Positions 7,872 through 16,088 of a stretch of 36,563 nucleotides of DNA are shown piece by piece. The stretch's first letter is position 1. Each line of letters opens with the position of its first letter. The notes beneath the pieces are model-generated. The model was not told the DNA's origin. It was given only the letters and a program-made list of their open reading frames with translations, and made no database searches. The DNA comes from JBPOHE01 sp052035915 (GTDB taxonomy: Bacteria; Pseudomonadota; Gammaproteobacteria; Chromatiales; Chromatiaceae), in NCBI GenBank assembly GCA_052035915.1, contig JBPOHE010000044.1:1-36563 (forward strand), read 5' to 3'. Position numbers and translations under genes: made by a program.

Positions 7872-9962
7872 ATGAGGGGGAGGATGCGACTTCGACGGAG
7901 CTGGCTGTGGCTGACCCTCCTCGTGGCTCTGACCACAATCCGCCCCGCAACGGCCATGGACGATGAACTCGCGCCTCCCTTCGCCTGGTGGCTGGGAGGG
8001 GGCGTGCTGCTCGCGATGCTGGGTGGCGTACCCTTTTTCAGGTGGCGGGCCGGTCGTCGCAAAATAAGCCGTGGGACATGCTTTCGCGAGACGGCAAATG
8101 CCGCCCCGGTGATGTTTTGGGTTTCCGGGCCAGATCATCAGGTGACCTGGTTCAACCGCCGCTGGCTCGATTTCACCGGCCGCCCCTTGGAGCAGGAGAT
8201 CGGCGACGGCTGGATGGACAGGCTGCATCCCGAGGATCGCCAGAGCTGTCAGACGAGGCGGGAAGACTATTTCGCCGCCCAGCAGCCCTTTCACCAGGAA
8301 TACCGCCTACGTCGTCAGGACGGCCACTACCGTTGGATACTGGAGTCCGCCCTGCCCCACTTCGATGCCCGGGGCCGCTTTCTGGGCTATATGGGCTCCT
8401 GTATCGACATCACCGAGCACAAGTCCCATGAGGCCTTGCTGGAGAGCACCCTGGATTCGATCGAGGAGGGGGTGCTGGTGATCGCCGCCGATGGACGGGT
8501 GATAGCAGCCAACCACCATTTCCAGAAACTCTGGCGGATTCCGGACGAACTCATGGCGCAGGGTCAGGATGCGGCCCTGCTCAGTTTTGTCCTCGACCAA
8601 CTCGAGGACCCCGAAGATTTTCTCCGCAAGGTGCGACACCTCTACCACAGCGACGAAATTCATCAGGATCTGTTGTATTTCAAGGATGAGCGGATCTTCG
8701 CACGCTTCACCCGCCCGCTGGTGACCGGGAAGCAATGGGGCCGACTCTGGTCGTTTCGCGACATCACCAGGATGCGCCACGCCGAGATAGCCCTGCAGGT
8801 CGCCAAGGAAGAGGCCGAACAGGCCAACCAGGCCAAATCCGATTTTCTCTCCCGCATGAGCCACGAATTCCGCACCCCTCTCAACGCCATCGTCGGCTTC
8901 AGCCAATTGTTGGACGAGGACGCTGACGGGGTCTTGAGTCCACGGCAGCGAGAGTTCGTCAACCACATCCAGCACAGCAGCCGGTATCTGCTGTCGCTCA
9001 TCAACGAGGTGCTGGACTTGGCCCGCATCGAGTCAGGGAGACTGGAACTCTCCATCCAACCCATAGATCTGCCTCCCCTGTTGGAGGAGTGCCTGCAACT
9101 CGCCCATCCCCTGGCCGTCAACCGCCAGATCCGCATCCACCTCGTCACGCCGCAGAACTGGCAGGTCATGGCGGATGCCGCGCGACTGAAACAGGTAGTG
9201 CTCAATCTCCTGTCCAACGCCATCAAGTACAACCGAAACGGTGGCTGGGTGTGGCTCTCCTGTACCGAGACGGTCACCGGCAGGGTACGGATCGACGTCG
9301 CCGACAATGGACCCGGAATCCCGGAAGAAAGCCAGGTCGGGATCTTTCAGCCCTTCCAGCGCCTGGGGGCGGAACAATCCACCATCGAAGGGACGGGGAT
9401 CGGACTCGCCATCAGCAAACACCTGATGGAAGGGATGGGGGGCCAGATCGGCTTCAGCAGCCGCCCCGGCAGCGGGAGCACCTTCTGGATCGAGTTGCCC
9501 GCCAGCCTCCGGCATGAACTTCCGCCGCCAGACGCTCCCCTGGCGCCGGAACCAAGGCGTTCCTCAGCCCCCCCGACGCCCCGCCAGCCCAAACAGGTGC
9601 TCTATGTGGAGGACAATCCGGTCAATGTGCTGCTGATGCAGAACACCTTGGCCAGGATGCCCGATATCCAACTCAAGATCGCCACGACGGGGGAAACCGG
9701 GCTCAGTATGGCGCTCAAGGCACCACCGGACCTCATCCTCATGGACATCCATCTGCCAGGGATGAGCGGATACGATACCTTGAAACACCTGCGCCAGCAT
9801 CCGGAGACCCGGGACATCCCGGTTATCGCCGTCAGTGCCGCCGCCTTGAGCGAGGAGATCGAACGGGGCCTGGCCGCCGGGTTCCGGCGCTATATCACCA
9901 AGCCCTTCAACATCCAGGACCTGCTCAATCAAATGCGCGAAGATCTCGACACAGCCCCCTGA
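7872..9962 (+). CDS. Membrane PAS-PAS hybrid sensor histidine kinase with receiver domain
   Basis: Hybrid two-component sensor of 696 residues. Order: a first hydrophobic segment (WLWLTLLVALTTIRPATA), a short exposed stretch, a transmembrane helix (WWLGGGVLLAMLGGVPFF), PAS domain 1 with PAC motif (about 70-185, ending GYMGSCIDITEHK), a second PAS (about 190-305), HisKA with the phospho-accepting His331 in SHEFRTPLNAIVGFSQLL, an HATPase domain (LLSNAIKYN; DNGPGIP; GTGIGLAI), a proline-rich linker, and a C-terminal receiver with Asp625 (LILMDIHLPGMSGYDTL) and the conserved lysine in TKPFN. AAGGAG at 7855-7860 supports ATG 7872; the upstream in-frame GTG at 7860 overlaps that site and is unlikely. 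No response regulator or output gene is adjacent, so the signal and target are unknown. Confidence 0.92.
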   Translation: MRGRMRLRRSWLWLTLLVALTTIRPATAMDDELAPPFAWWLGGGVLLAMLGGVPFFRWRAGRRKISRGTCFRETANAAPVMFWVSGPDHQVTWFNRRWLDFTGRPLEQEIGDGWMDRLHPEDRQSCQTRREDYFAAQQPFHQEYRLRRQDGHYRWILESALPHFDARGRFLGYMGSCIDITEHKSHEALLESTLDSIEEGVLVIAADGRVIAANHHFQKLWRIPDELMAQGQDAALLSFVLDQLEDPEDFLRKVRHLYHSDEIHQDLLYFKDERIFARFTRPLVTGKQWGRLWSFRDITRMRHAEIALQVAKEEAEQANQAKSDFLSRMSHEFRTPLNAIVGFSQLLDEDADGVLSPRQREFVNHIQHSSRYLLSLINEVLDLARIESGRLELSIQPIDLPPLLEECLQLAHPLAVNRQIRIHLVTPQNWQVMADAARLKQVVLNLLSNAIKYNRNGGWVWLSCTETVTGRVRIDVADNGPGIPEESQVGIFQPFQRLGAEQSTIEGTGIGLAISKHLMEGMGGQIGFSSRPGSGSTFWIELPASLRHELPPPDAPLAPEPRRSSAPPTPRQPKQVLYVEDNPVNVLLMQNTLARMPDIQLKIATTGETGLSMALKAPPDLILMDIHLPGMSGYDTLKHLRQHPETRDIPVIAVSAAALSEEIERGLAAGFRRYITKPFNIQDLLNQMREDLDTAP

Positions 9963-10028
9963 GGCTTGGCCGGGGCATCACATCCTATCGATTCCGTTTT
10001 CTGATGAGCGAGAAACCTCAGCCAATCC

Positions 10029-10066
10029 GTTGATCCTTCCCAGGCCCCAAAGCGGGAAGGATCAAC
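10029..10066. terminator. Strong 13-bp stem-loop between convergent genes
   Basis: GTTGATCCTTCCC at 10029-10041 pairs perfectly with GGGAAGGATCAAC at 10054-10066 around a 12-base loop. It lies between the ends of the histidine kinase (plus) and carbonic anhydrase (minus) genes, where a bidirectional terminator is expected. There is no U-run after it on either strand, so factor-independent termination is not assured. Confidence 0.6.
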
Positions 10067-10130
10067 GCCGTCGCGACAGCCCCGCCCGCCGCTCTTCGCT
10101 TCCGGGCCTGGGCGGTTTTCCCAGCCTTCT

Positions 10131-10230
10131 CGTTCTTATCAAGAGAACAATGGCTTTATTAATCGGCAGATTGTTCTCTAAAGAAGAACAAAAAATGGCC
10201 TTTCCGCCCGATGCCCGGAACGTTGATCGG
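10131..10230 (+). repeat. Double-hairpin dispersed repeat, copy A
   Basis: First of three copies of an element of about 100 bases. It contains stem-loop 1 (GTTCTTATCAAGAGAAC, 10132-10148), stem-loop 2 (TTGTTCTCTAAAGAAGAACA, from 10171), and a conserved tail ATGCCCGGAACGTTGATCGG at 10211-10230. The tail ends 8 bases from the carbonic anhydrase stop. The other copies are at 15830-15930 (same orientation) and 29574-29673 (inverted). Confidence 0.85.
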
Positions 10231-10238
10231 CAAGGGGA

Positions 10239-11060
10239 TCAGTTCCGCACCTCCACCACCACCCGATCGTTCAGGGGTTGGACGGCGCGGACATTGGGGC
10301 CGATAACCCGCAGCAGTTTTTCGATATAGGAACCGGCGATCTCGACCGGCTGGGTGAGGAGAAACCACTGCACCCCTTCGGTGCAGGGTGGGACCGTGAG
10401 CGAACCTTCATACACCAGATAGGAACGCTCCGCCGGGAGCAGAAAGACGGCATTGATGCCGGTCTGATGGTCGAAGTTGATCTCTCCCGCCCGTAACGGC
10501 ATCGCTTCCCAGATCTTGGACAGGGTGCTGTTCATGCGCTGACCGGCCTTGAACCCTACAGCGACGATAGCCAGGTGCCCGGCGGCGTCTTCGTGTTCCA
10601 GATGCACCTCCATATCGGCCCCCACCCCGCCCAGCCGATGTTCGCTGGGGACATGGAAACGGAGGCGCTTGAGTTCGTACCGCGCCGCGCCGGCCCGCAT
10701 CGAACTCCCCGGCTCGTAAGCCACTTCGATGGTATGACCGTCATTGAGGACCGAAAGGGCATTGCTGTGGTAATTGAAGCTGAGCGGCGGCAATCTGGCG
10801 TTGAGGGTGCCACGGACGTCGATGGGAGACTGGCGAAGCCCTGTCTTGCAGAGGCTGTTGGCGGGGGCCAGGTCGCCCCAATGCTCGGGCCCGACCTGGC
10901 CCTGATACCCCCAGTGGCCGCTCATGGCCCCAGAGGTGGAGCGGGCGAGCCAGTTCCCCGCCACCGCCGCGGTAGAAAGCAGCCAGGCCGCCGCCATACC
11001 CAGACCAAGCCCCATCAATCCGCATCTCATCCGAGGTCGTCCCCTATCGTCTCCGCTCAT
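10239..11060 (-). CDS. Exported alpha-carbonic anhydrase family protein with a substituted zinc ligand
   Basis: Alpha-class carbonic anhydrase fold, periplasmic. A signal peptide (LGMAAAWLLSTAAVAG) is followed by HWGYQG, GLRQSPIDV, LNDGHTIEV (proton-shuttle His), FHVPSEH, MEVHLEH and YEGSLTVPPCTEGVQWF, all family hallmarks. Of the three zinc histidines, the second (His136 in RFHVPSEH) and third (His153 in EVH) are present, but the first, normally the first His of FHFH, reads Arg134 (LRFH). Carbonic anhydrase-related proteins that lost a zinc His are usually inactive in CO2 hydration, so activity is doubtful. ATG 11060 is the longest start; ATG 11030 would give a more ordinary signal peptide (MRCGLMGLGLG) and is an equal alternative. 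Confidence 0.88.
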   Translation of the reverse strand: MSGDDRGRPRMRCGLMGLGLGMAAAWLLSTAAVAGNWLARSTSGAMSGHWGYQGQVGPEHWGDLAPANSLCKTGLRQSPIDVRGTLNARLPPLSFNYHSNALSVLNDGHTIEVAYEPGSSMRAGAARYELKRLRFHVPSEHRLGGVGADMEVHLEHEDAAGHLAIVAVGFKAGQRMNSTLSKIWEAMPLRAGEINFDHQTGINAVFLLPAERSYLVYEGSLTVPPCTEGVQWFLLTQPVEIAGSYIEKLLRVIGPNVRAVQPLNDRVVVEVRN

Positions 11061-11160
11061 CGCCCACCACCCGCCCCGAGCTGGAAACCCCTTGTCTCGG
11101 CTCGAGAATTCGCGGTCATTCTAAATGATTCTTCTCCCCCGGCGCCGCTGGGGAATTCCA

Positions 11161-11655
11161 TTATTGGGCCATCTCCAAATCCTCGATCACCGCCTTGATG
11201 CCGGCCCGGGCGCACTCCTCGTCGGTCTCCCCTGAAGCCCCACTGACACCTATCCCACCCAATAACTGTCCCCCAACCTGGATAGGCAGACCACCTGGGT
11301 GCATCAGGAGCCCAGGGACGCGGCCAAGAGGGCTCTCGGCCCTATCCTTGAGGGCGGAGGTGGCGGCATTGAAGTTCGCCGCCGTATAGGCCTTCTGTTG
11401 ACTGAGGATGAGGGTGATGGGGGCGGCGATGCTGTCCCGCAATTGGACCTGGACCAAGCCGTCCCGATCCACCAGGGTCACCCCGATCTGGATACCCTTG
11501 CCCCGACACTCGGTCATGGCGGCCTGGGCGATCTTGAGCGCCGTCTCCAGAGACAGCCGTTTGAGGCTCACCATGGGCGGGGTCTCGGCCGCACCCAACT
11601 CAAAAGCACATCCCAACCACGCCAAGCACGCAAAAAGCCTCATACCTCTGTTCAT
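11161..11655 (-). CDS. Exported GlcG/HbpS-family (DUF336) protein
   Basis: A 164-residue protein with a signal peptide (FACLAWLGCAFELGAAE) and a single GlcG/HbpS domain: LSLETALKIAQAAMTECRGK, VTLVDRDGLVQVQLRDS, HPGGLPIQVGGQLLGGIGVS and GETDEECARAGI. Family members bind heme (HbpS) or small ligands, or have no known role; no biochemical function can be read here. It is downstream of ispG and overlaps it by four bases (ATGA), so the two are probably co-translated. Confidence 0.87.
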   Translation of the reverse strand: MNRGMRLFACLAWLGCAFELGAAETPPMVSLKRLSLETALKIAQAAMTECRGKGIQIGVTLVDRDGLVQVQLRDSIAAPITLILSQQKAYTAANFNAATSALKDRAESPLGRVPGLLMHPGGLPIQVGGQLLGGIGVSGASGETDEECARAGIKAVIEDLEMAQ

Positions 11656-12926
11656 CTTGATCCCTCCACAGCATTCTCGATGATCTTGGTCGACGGCTTG
11701 GACTCGACGCCATAGCGGCGACGCACATAGTCATCGACCATCGCCATAAATTCTTTAGCAAGATGCTCGCCACGCAGGGTGGCGACCTTCTCTCCCTCAA
11801 TATAGACCGGGGCAGCCGGGCGTTCCCCGGTGCCCGGAAGACTGATGCCGATGTCCGCCTGTTGACTCTCCCCGGGTCCGTTGACCACGCAGCCCATCAC
11901 CGCCACCGTCATCCGCTCCACCCCGGGATAGCTGAGCCGCCAAGAGGGCATGCGCTCGCGCAGATGGGATTGGATGTCCCCGGCCAACCGCTGGAACAAA
12001 GTGCTGGTAGTGCGGCCGCAGCCAGGACAGGCGGTGACCATGGGGGCAAAGGCCCGCAGACCCATGGTTTGCAGGATCTCCTGGGCCACGATCACTTCCT
12101 GGGTACGGGAACCGCCGGGTTCGGGGGTCAAAGACACCCGGATGGTGTCGCCGATGCCTTCTTGCAGCAACACGGCCAGGGCGGCGGTGGAGGCCACGAT
12201 GCCTTTGGAGCCCAGGCCGGCCTCGGTCAGTCCCAGGTGCAGGGCATGATCACAACGCTTGGCCAGTTCCCGATAGACGGCGATCAGATCCTGCACCCCG
12301 CTCATCTTGCAGGACAACAGGATACGCTCCCGCCCCAGACCCAGGGCTTCGGCCCGCTGGGCGCTCTCCAGGGCCGACACCAGCATCGCCTCCCGCATCA
12401 GCTGTTGAGCCGATCGGGGCGAACCGGCGCGGGCGTTGTCATCCATCAGGCGCGCCAGGGTGGCTGGGTCCAGACTGCCCCAGTTGACCCCGATGCGCAC
12501 CGGCTTGCCATAGCGACAGGCGAGTTCGATCAGGGTCGAGAACTGCTGATCCCGCTTCTCCCCGCGACCGACATTGCCCGGATTGATGCGGTACTTGGCC
12601 AGCGCCTCGGCGCAGGCGGGTTCCTCGGCGAGCAGGCGATGACCATTGAAGTGGAAATCGCCGATGAGGGGCACAGCGCAACCCTGCCGGTCCAAGGCTT
12701 CGCGGATGGTCGGCACGGCACGGGCCGCCGCCTCGTCGTTGACCGTGATACGCACCAGTTCGGAACCGGCCCGGGCAAGTTCGGCGATCTGCTCGACCGT
12801 CGCCCGCACATCGGCAGTCTCGGTATTGGTCATGGACTGCACCACTATGGGCGCCCCGCCGCCGATGACCAGCTCCCCCACCCGCACCGCCACACAAGGG
12901 CGGCGAGTTACCCCGGTACCCGTCAT
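11652..12926 (-). CDS. ispG: 4-hydroxy-3-methylbut-2-enyl diphosphate synthase (flavodoxin-type) IspG
   Basis: IspG (GcpE) converts methylerythritol cyclodiphosphate to HMBPP in the cytoplasmic MEP isoprenoid pathway, using a [4Fe-4S] cluster. The 424-residue protein has the TIM-barrel part (VQSMTNTETADVRATVEQI, IGDFHFNGH, YRINPGNVG) and the cluster domain with CPGCGRTT and MGCVVNGPGE supplying three cysteines and the glutamate ligand. The length suits a bacterial two-domain IspG with a short C-terminal extension. It is the first gene of a pair with the exported GlcG-like gene. Start ATG 12926 (MTGTGVTRRPCVAVRVG) precedes the conserved core directly. Confidence 0.96.
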   Translation of the reverse strand: MTGTGVTRRPCVAVRVGELVIGGGAPIVVQSMTNTETADVRATVEQIAELARAGSELVRITVNDEAAARAVPTIREALDRQGCAVPLIGDFHFNGHRLLAEEPACAEALAKYRINPGNVGRGEKRDQQFSTLIELACRYGKPVRIGVNWGSLDPATLARLMDDNARAGSPRSAQQLMREAMLVSALESAQRAEALGLGRERILLSCKMSGVQDLIAVYRELAKRCDHALHLGLTEAGLGSKGIVASTAALAVLLQEGIGDTIRVSLTPEPGGSRTQEVIVAQEILQTMGLRAFAPMVTACPGCGRTTSTLFQRLAGDIQSHLRERMPSWRLSYPGVERMTVAVMGCVVNGPGESQQADIGISLPGTGERPAAPVYIEGEKVATLRGEHLAKEFMAMVDDYVRRRYGVESKPSTKIIENAVEGSR

Positions 12927-13052
12927 TTGCTGTTCACCCCAAGCCTCGCATGATCCACATCATACCCCATCGCCAAAACGAAAGACCCAACTACCCGGCG
13001 GCCACAAAACCCTTACCATGAGCCTCACCGCCACCTTTTGGGAAGCCCGAGC

Positions 13053-13724
13053 ATGTCCCCAACCCAGCCCCAGGCCCAGACCTCCGCCCTCATCACCATC
13101 GATGTGCAGAATGACTTCACCCTGCCCGGCGCCCCCATGGCGATCACCGGCACCTATGAACGCCTCGGGCTGATGCGGAAGCTGTTAGTGGCCTTTCGCG
13201 CCGCCCGCCGCCCCATCGTCCACATCGTGCGGCTCTATCTGCCGGACGGCAGCAATGTCGACCTCTGCCGCCGGGAAGAGGTCAGACAGGGATTGGCGCT
13301 GGTCAACCCGGATACCCCGGGGGCGGAATTGGTGAGCGCCTTGAAACCGAGGCCCGACATCCAGCTCGACGCCGCGCGGCTCCTGGCGGGGGAATTCCAG
13401 CCCATCGGGCCGGAGGAGTGGATCCTCTACAAACCCCGCTGGGATGCCTTTTATCGGACCCCCCTCGAAGCCCATCTGCGCCGGCTCGGGGTGGATACCC
13501 TGGTGTTCTGCGGTTGCAATTTTCCCAATTGCCCGCGCTCTTCGATCTATGGTGCCAGTAACCGGGATTTCCGTCTGGTCCTGGCCACGGATGCCGTCTC
13601 CGGCCTGTACCAACGGGGCCTCGAGGAACTGCGGGGCATAGGCGTGACCCTGATGACCACCAGGGAGATCGACGACTGGGTTGGTCGAACCAGGGAAATG
13701 ACCTCAGTTCTTAGCCAGGGATGA
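13053..13724 (+). CDS. Isochorismatase-family cysteine hydrolase
   Basis: Cysteine hydrolase of the isochorismatase/nicotinamidase fold, 223 residues, cytoplasmic. The triad is visible: Asp17 in LITIDVQNDF, Lys127 in LYKPRWDAF, and the nucleophile Cys160 within FCGCNFPNCPRS. ATG 13053 is chosen over the upstream in-frame TTG at 13038 because GGGAAG at 13040-13045 gives good spacing. The cysteine loop is rich in Cys and Pro and unlike that of nicotinamidase (usually GVATDYCV), so the substrate is unknown. Convergent with the PIN gene. Confidence 0.87.
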   Translation: MSPTQPQAQTSALITIDVQNDFTLPGAPMAITGTYERLGLMRKLLVAFRAARRPIVHIVRLYLPDGSNVDLCRREEVRQGLALVNPDTPGAELVSALKPRPDIQLDAARLLAGEFQPIGPEEWILYKPRWDAFYRTPLEAHLRRLGVDTLVFCGCNFPNCPRSSIYGASNRDFRLVLATDAVSGLYQRGLEELRGIGVTLMTTREIDDWVGRTREMTSVLSQG

Positions 13725-13792
13725 TGGGTTGTTCGCCGGACGAGGGATCCAGCCCTCAAGGGTACCGGATAACCTCTGTTTTCTTACCCCCC

Positions 13793-14275
13793 TTAGGGAC
13801 GATGATCGTAGCCAGAGAGATCTTGATCGAGTGCCCAGATGCGCACCCGACTCAAGGGGTGGAGTTTGCGGGTGTGTTGCCACTCTTTGATGATGCTCAG
13901 GTCCGCCAGGCTGATCCCCTCATTCTGTTTTTGGGGCGATTTACTACGCATCGCCATGTCGGGAAACTCGGCCAGCCAGCTGAGAAACTCATCTCGGCCC
14001 GGGAAGTGCGTAGGTCGATAAGGCGCTTCACCTTGGAACGCCTTGGACACATCATCCACCAATTTTATGGCGTAGCGCCGCCGCGTTTGACCGTCGGGTA
14101 AATGGGCAATGTGATTGCCGGTTTCCCAAACCGATGCCAGAGGTAGCAGGAAGTGGTCGCCGCCCTGAATTGACTGCTCAAAGCCCCGCAATATCTCCGC
14201 CCGATTCTGGTTGAATCCCGGCACGTCCAACACGTTGAGATAGACGGAGGTATCGAGCAACACAATGGCGCTCAT
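13793..14275 (-). CDS. PIN-domain putative RNase, partner of the adjacent ATPase
   Basis: A 160-residue PIN-like nuclease. The acidic metal-binding residues are recognisable: Asp8 in IVLLDTSVYLNVL, Glu51 in SVWETGNH, Asp125 in ISLADLSII, and Asp150/Asp152 in IWALDQDLSGYD. PIN proteins cut RNA, often as toxins. Here the ATG overlaps the stop of the ATPase gene (ATGA), so both are made together. No small antitoxin with a DNA-binding fold is adjacent, which argues against an ordinary VapBC pair and for an ATPase-controlled nuclease. Confidence 0.82.
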   Translation of the reverse strand: MSAIVLLDTSVYLNVLDVPGFNQNRAEILRGFEQSIQGGDHFLLPLASVWETGNHIAHLPDGQTRRRYAIKLVDDVSKAFQGEAPYRPTHFPGRDEFLSWLAEFPDMAMRSKSPQKQNEGISLADLSIIKEWQHTRKLHPLSRVRIWALDQDLSGYDHRP

Positions 14276-15594
14276 CGCCCGTCCCCCTGCTTGAGGTTGT
14301 CCAACCAAGCCAAGGCCCGAGCGCGTCGGTCGAGGTCCCGCGGCTGTTTGACGAAACGCTCGAGGGCGCCACTGGTAACCAGGCCGCCGAGCGAGTCCTG
14401 GGCAATCAATTCCGGGTAATCCGGAACTTCCTGCAAGCGCGCCAGACAACTCGATCCATCCTTTTGGTTGCGATAACAAAACACCACGTCGGGCAGAGCC
14501 GAATCCGGTAGGGCATCCAGCAACGCCGGGTTGTGCGTTGACAGCAATACGCGCAAGCCGCGCCGCTCGGCAATCGAGCGGATGTTTGTCAGTAGTAGGC
14601 GAGCACGGCTTGGGTGCACGCCGTTATCGATCTCCTCGATGACCACCAAGCTTGATTCCGGAGCCGCCAACATGGCGGCAGCGATGGACAACACCCTCAG
14701 GGTGCCGTCTGACAACAGGGAGGCGTCGTAGTCGCGCCTGGTGCCGCCGAAGGTCTCGGTCAGCTTGACCATAACGCCGCCGCGCGGCTCCACCAGAAAT
14801 GATAAGCTGGCGATGTCCTGCTCCGGCAAACTCTGGATGAAATCCAGAATGGCCTGCCGCTGGGAGCGAAACGGCTCTTGGTCGGCCTCGCTATCCGATC
14901 CCCAGAGGTTGTATAGCACGGCGGACAGATTGCGGCCGTCCCCTTGCATGGCGATCTCGGATGGAAAGGCATAATCCCGCATCCGTGCGGGGACGGGGTC
15001 CAGAAACAGCATCTCCGACAGCCAGGTTTCAAGCTGCTTGCAGGCCGGTGGTATCCGCTTGCGAGACTCCCCATGACCGGCCTCGAAAGTGGCGGGGCTG
15101 GTTAACTGAGTGAAGATCGCCGCTTGGTCGCTGCAGGTCACATGCGGCTTCTTGCCCCTGGCGAAATTGTTGTAGGCCACACTGACGTCGGTCCCGCGCC
15201 CCATCGAGGACTGATTCAGGGTATAGAGCGGCACGTTTGCACCTTCGTGGGTCAAGGTCTCGGCCGAGATATGCAAACCATCGGAACGGCGGCTCAAGGT
15301 CATGACAAGCCGATTCCATTCCTTGGCATCGGTTTCGACGCCAAGGCTAAAAGACTCTCCCCGCTCGTAGGCCAAATCCTCTAGGAGGCCTCGCACCACC
15401 TGGTCACCGTTTTGCACGGCATATTGAATGGCCGACAGCCGCTGTCCCTGGGCGAGCCACGCCAGCAGACGCATGCCCTCGATGGCGTTGCTCTTGCCTG
15501 AGGCATTAGCCCCGATCAGCACCGTGAGCGGTGCGAGCAACAGGCGCCCCGCCCGATAGCTTTTGAAGTTCTCCAAGGTTATGGCGGTCAACAT
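14272..15594 (-). CDS. AAA/ABC-type ATPase (AAA_15/AAA_21-like), likely regulator of the PIN nuclease
   Basis: SMC/ABC-like ATPase of 440 residues. It has MLTAITLENFKSY at the start, Walker A GANASGKSN at about 28-36, an ABC signature-like LLSDGTLRVLSIAAA at about 294-307, Walker B SLVVIEEID at 315-323, and an H-loop LSTHNPALL at 351-359. This is the architecture of defence-associated overcoming-lysogeny and AAA_15 ATPases, which gate a nuclease encoded next door. No TOPRIM domain is fused to it. The start has GGGGA about 8 bases upstream. The pair resembles a phage-defence or abortive-infection module; I know of no named system that I can match with certainty. Confidence 0.88.
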   Translation of the reverse strand: MLTAITLENFKSYRAGRLLLAPLTVLIGANASGKSNAIEGMRLLAWLAQGQRLSAIQYAVQNGDQVVRGLLEDLAYERGESFSLGVETDAKEWNRLVMTLSRRSDGLHISAETLTHEGANVPLYTLNQSSMGRGTDVSVAYNNFARGKKPHVTCSDQAAIFTQLTSPATFEAGHGESRKRIPPACKQLETWLSEMLFLDPVPARMRDYAFPSEIAMQGDGRNLSAVLYNLWGSDSEADQEPFRSQRQAILDFIQSLPEQDIASLSFLVEPRGGVMVKLTETFGGTRRDYDASLLSDGTLRVLSIAAAMLAAPESSLVVIEEIDNGVHPSRARLLLTNIRSIAERRGLRVLLSTHNPALLDALPDSALPDVVFCYRNQKDGSSCLARLQEVPDYPELIAQDSLGGLVTSGALERFVKQPRDLDRRARALAWLDNLKQGDGR

Positions 15595-16088
15595 GAAGGA
15601 ATCCCCTTTCGGTTAACAGCGAATTATTTCTCCAGCCTCAGACCAACGGTCAGGACCTGTTATCCACTTCGCCTCCATCCGCCCACCACCGCCCGTTCCA
15701 GATCAACACAACTGTCGTTGGTTGGCACCCGAGCCTAAGCAAAGCTGAGATGAGGAACGAACCGCATCCATCGCGGATGGAAATGCCCAGATCGATGCGG
15801 TTCATCTCCTTCATCGCATCCGAGGCTACTGTTCTCTAATATAGAACAATATCTCTCAATATCGATGTATTGTTCTCTTAATAAGAACCAACACAGGCCG
15901 TTTCCGGTCCATGCCCGGAGCCGTTGAGCTCCCATACCCATTCCTGTCGGCCCCTTCTCTCAGCGACGGATTCGGGGGCGACACCCGCTCCCGACCGCTC
16001 GGAAGCCTAACCGACTTTGCAGTTCCAACAGGGGCAGCCAATGCTCGGAGTGACCATCATCCGCTCACCCCGCCCCCTCTCATCCGTG
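15595..16088. other. Intergenic region with inverted repeat and repeat copy B
   Basis: No gene is seen in these 494 bases between the ATPase start and the end of the caspase-TssM gene. It carries a nested inverted repeat: GAACCGCATC at 15759-15768 pairs with GATGCGGTTC at 15794-15803, with an inner CCATC/GATGG stem at 15768-15780. It also carries the dispersed double-hairpin element at 15830-15930. The remaining open frames are short and lack family features. Confidence 0.6.
15830..15930 (+). repeat. Double-hairpin dispersed repeat, copy B
   Basis: Second copy of the element at 10131-10230, same orientation. Stem-loop 1 is TGTTCTCTAATATAGAACA (15830-15848), stem-loop 2 is TTGTTCTCTTAATAAGAAC (from 15870), and the tail ATGCCCGGAGCCGTTGAGCT occupies 15911-15930. 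The loops and linker differ between copies while stems and tail are kept. Confidence 0.85.

Noticed and set aside
7424..7966. 180-codon plus-strand frame before the histidine kinase
   Set aside because: It runs into the kinase coding region in another frame, lacks a ribosome site and shows no domain.
10029..10066. Palindrome considered as an FNR-type operator (TTGATCC...GGATCAA)
   Set aside because: The half-sites are much too far apart and it lies between gene ends, so a terminator or RNA hairpin fits better.
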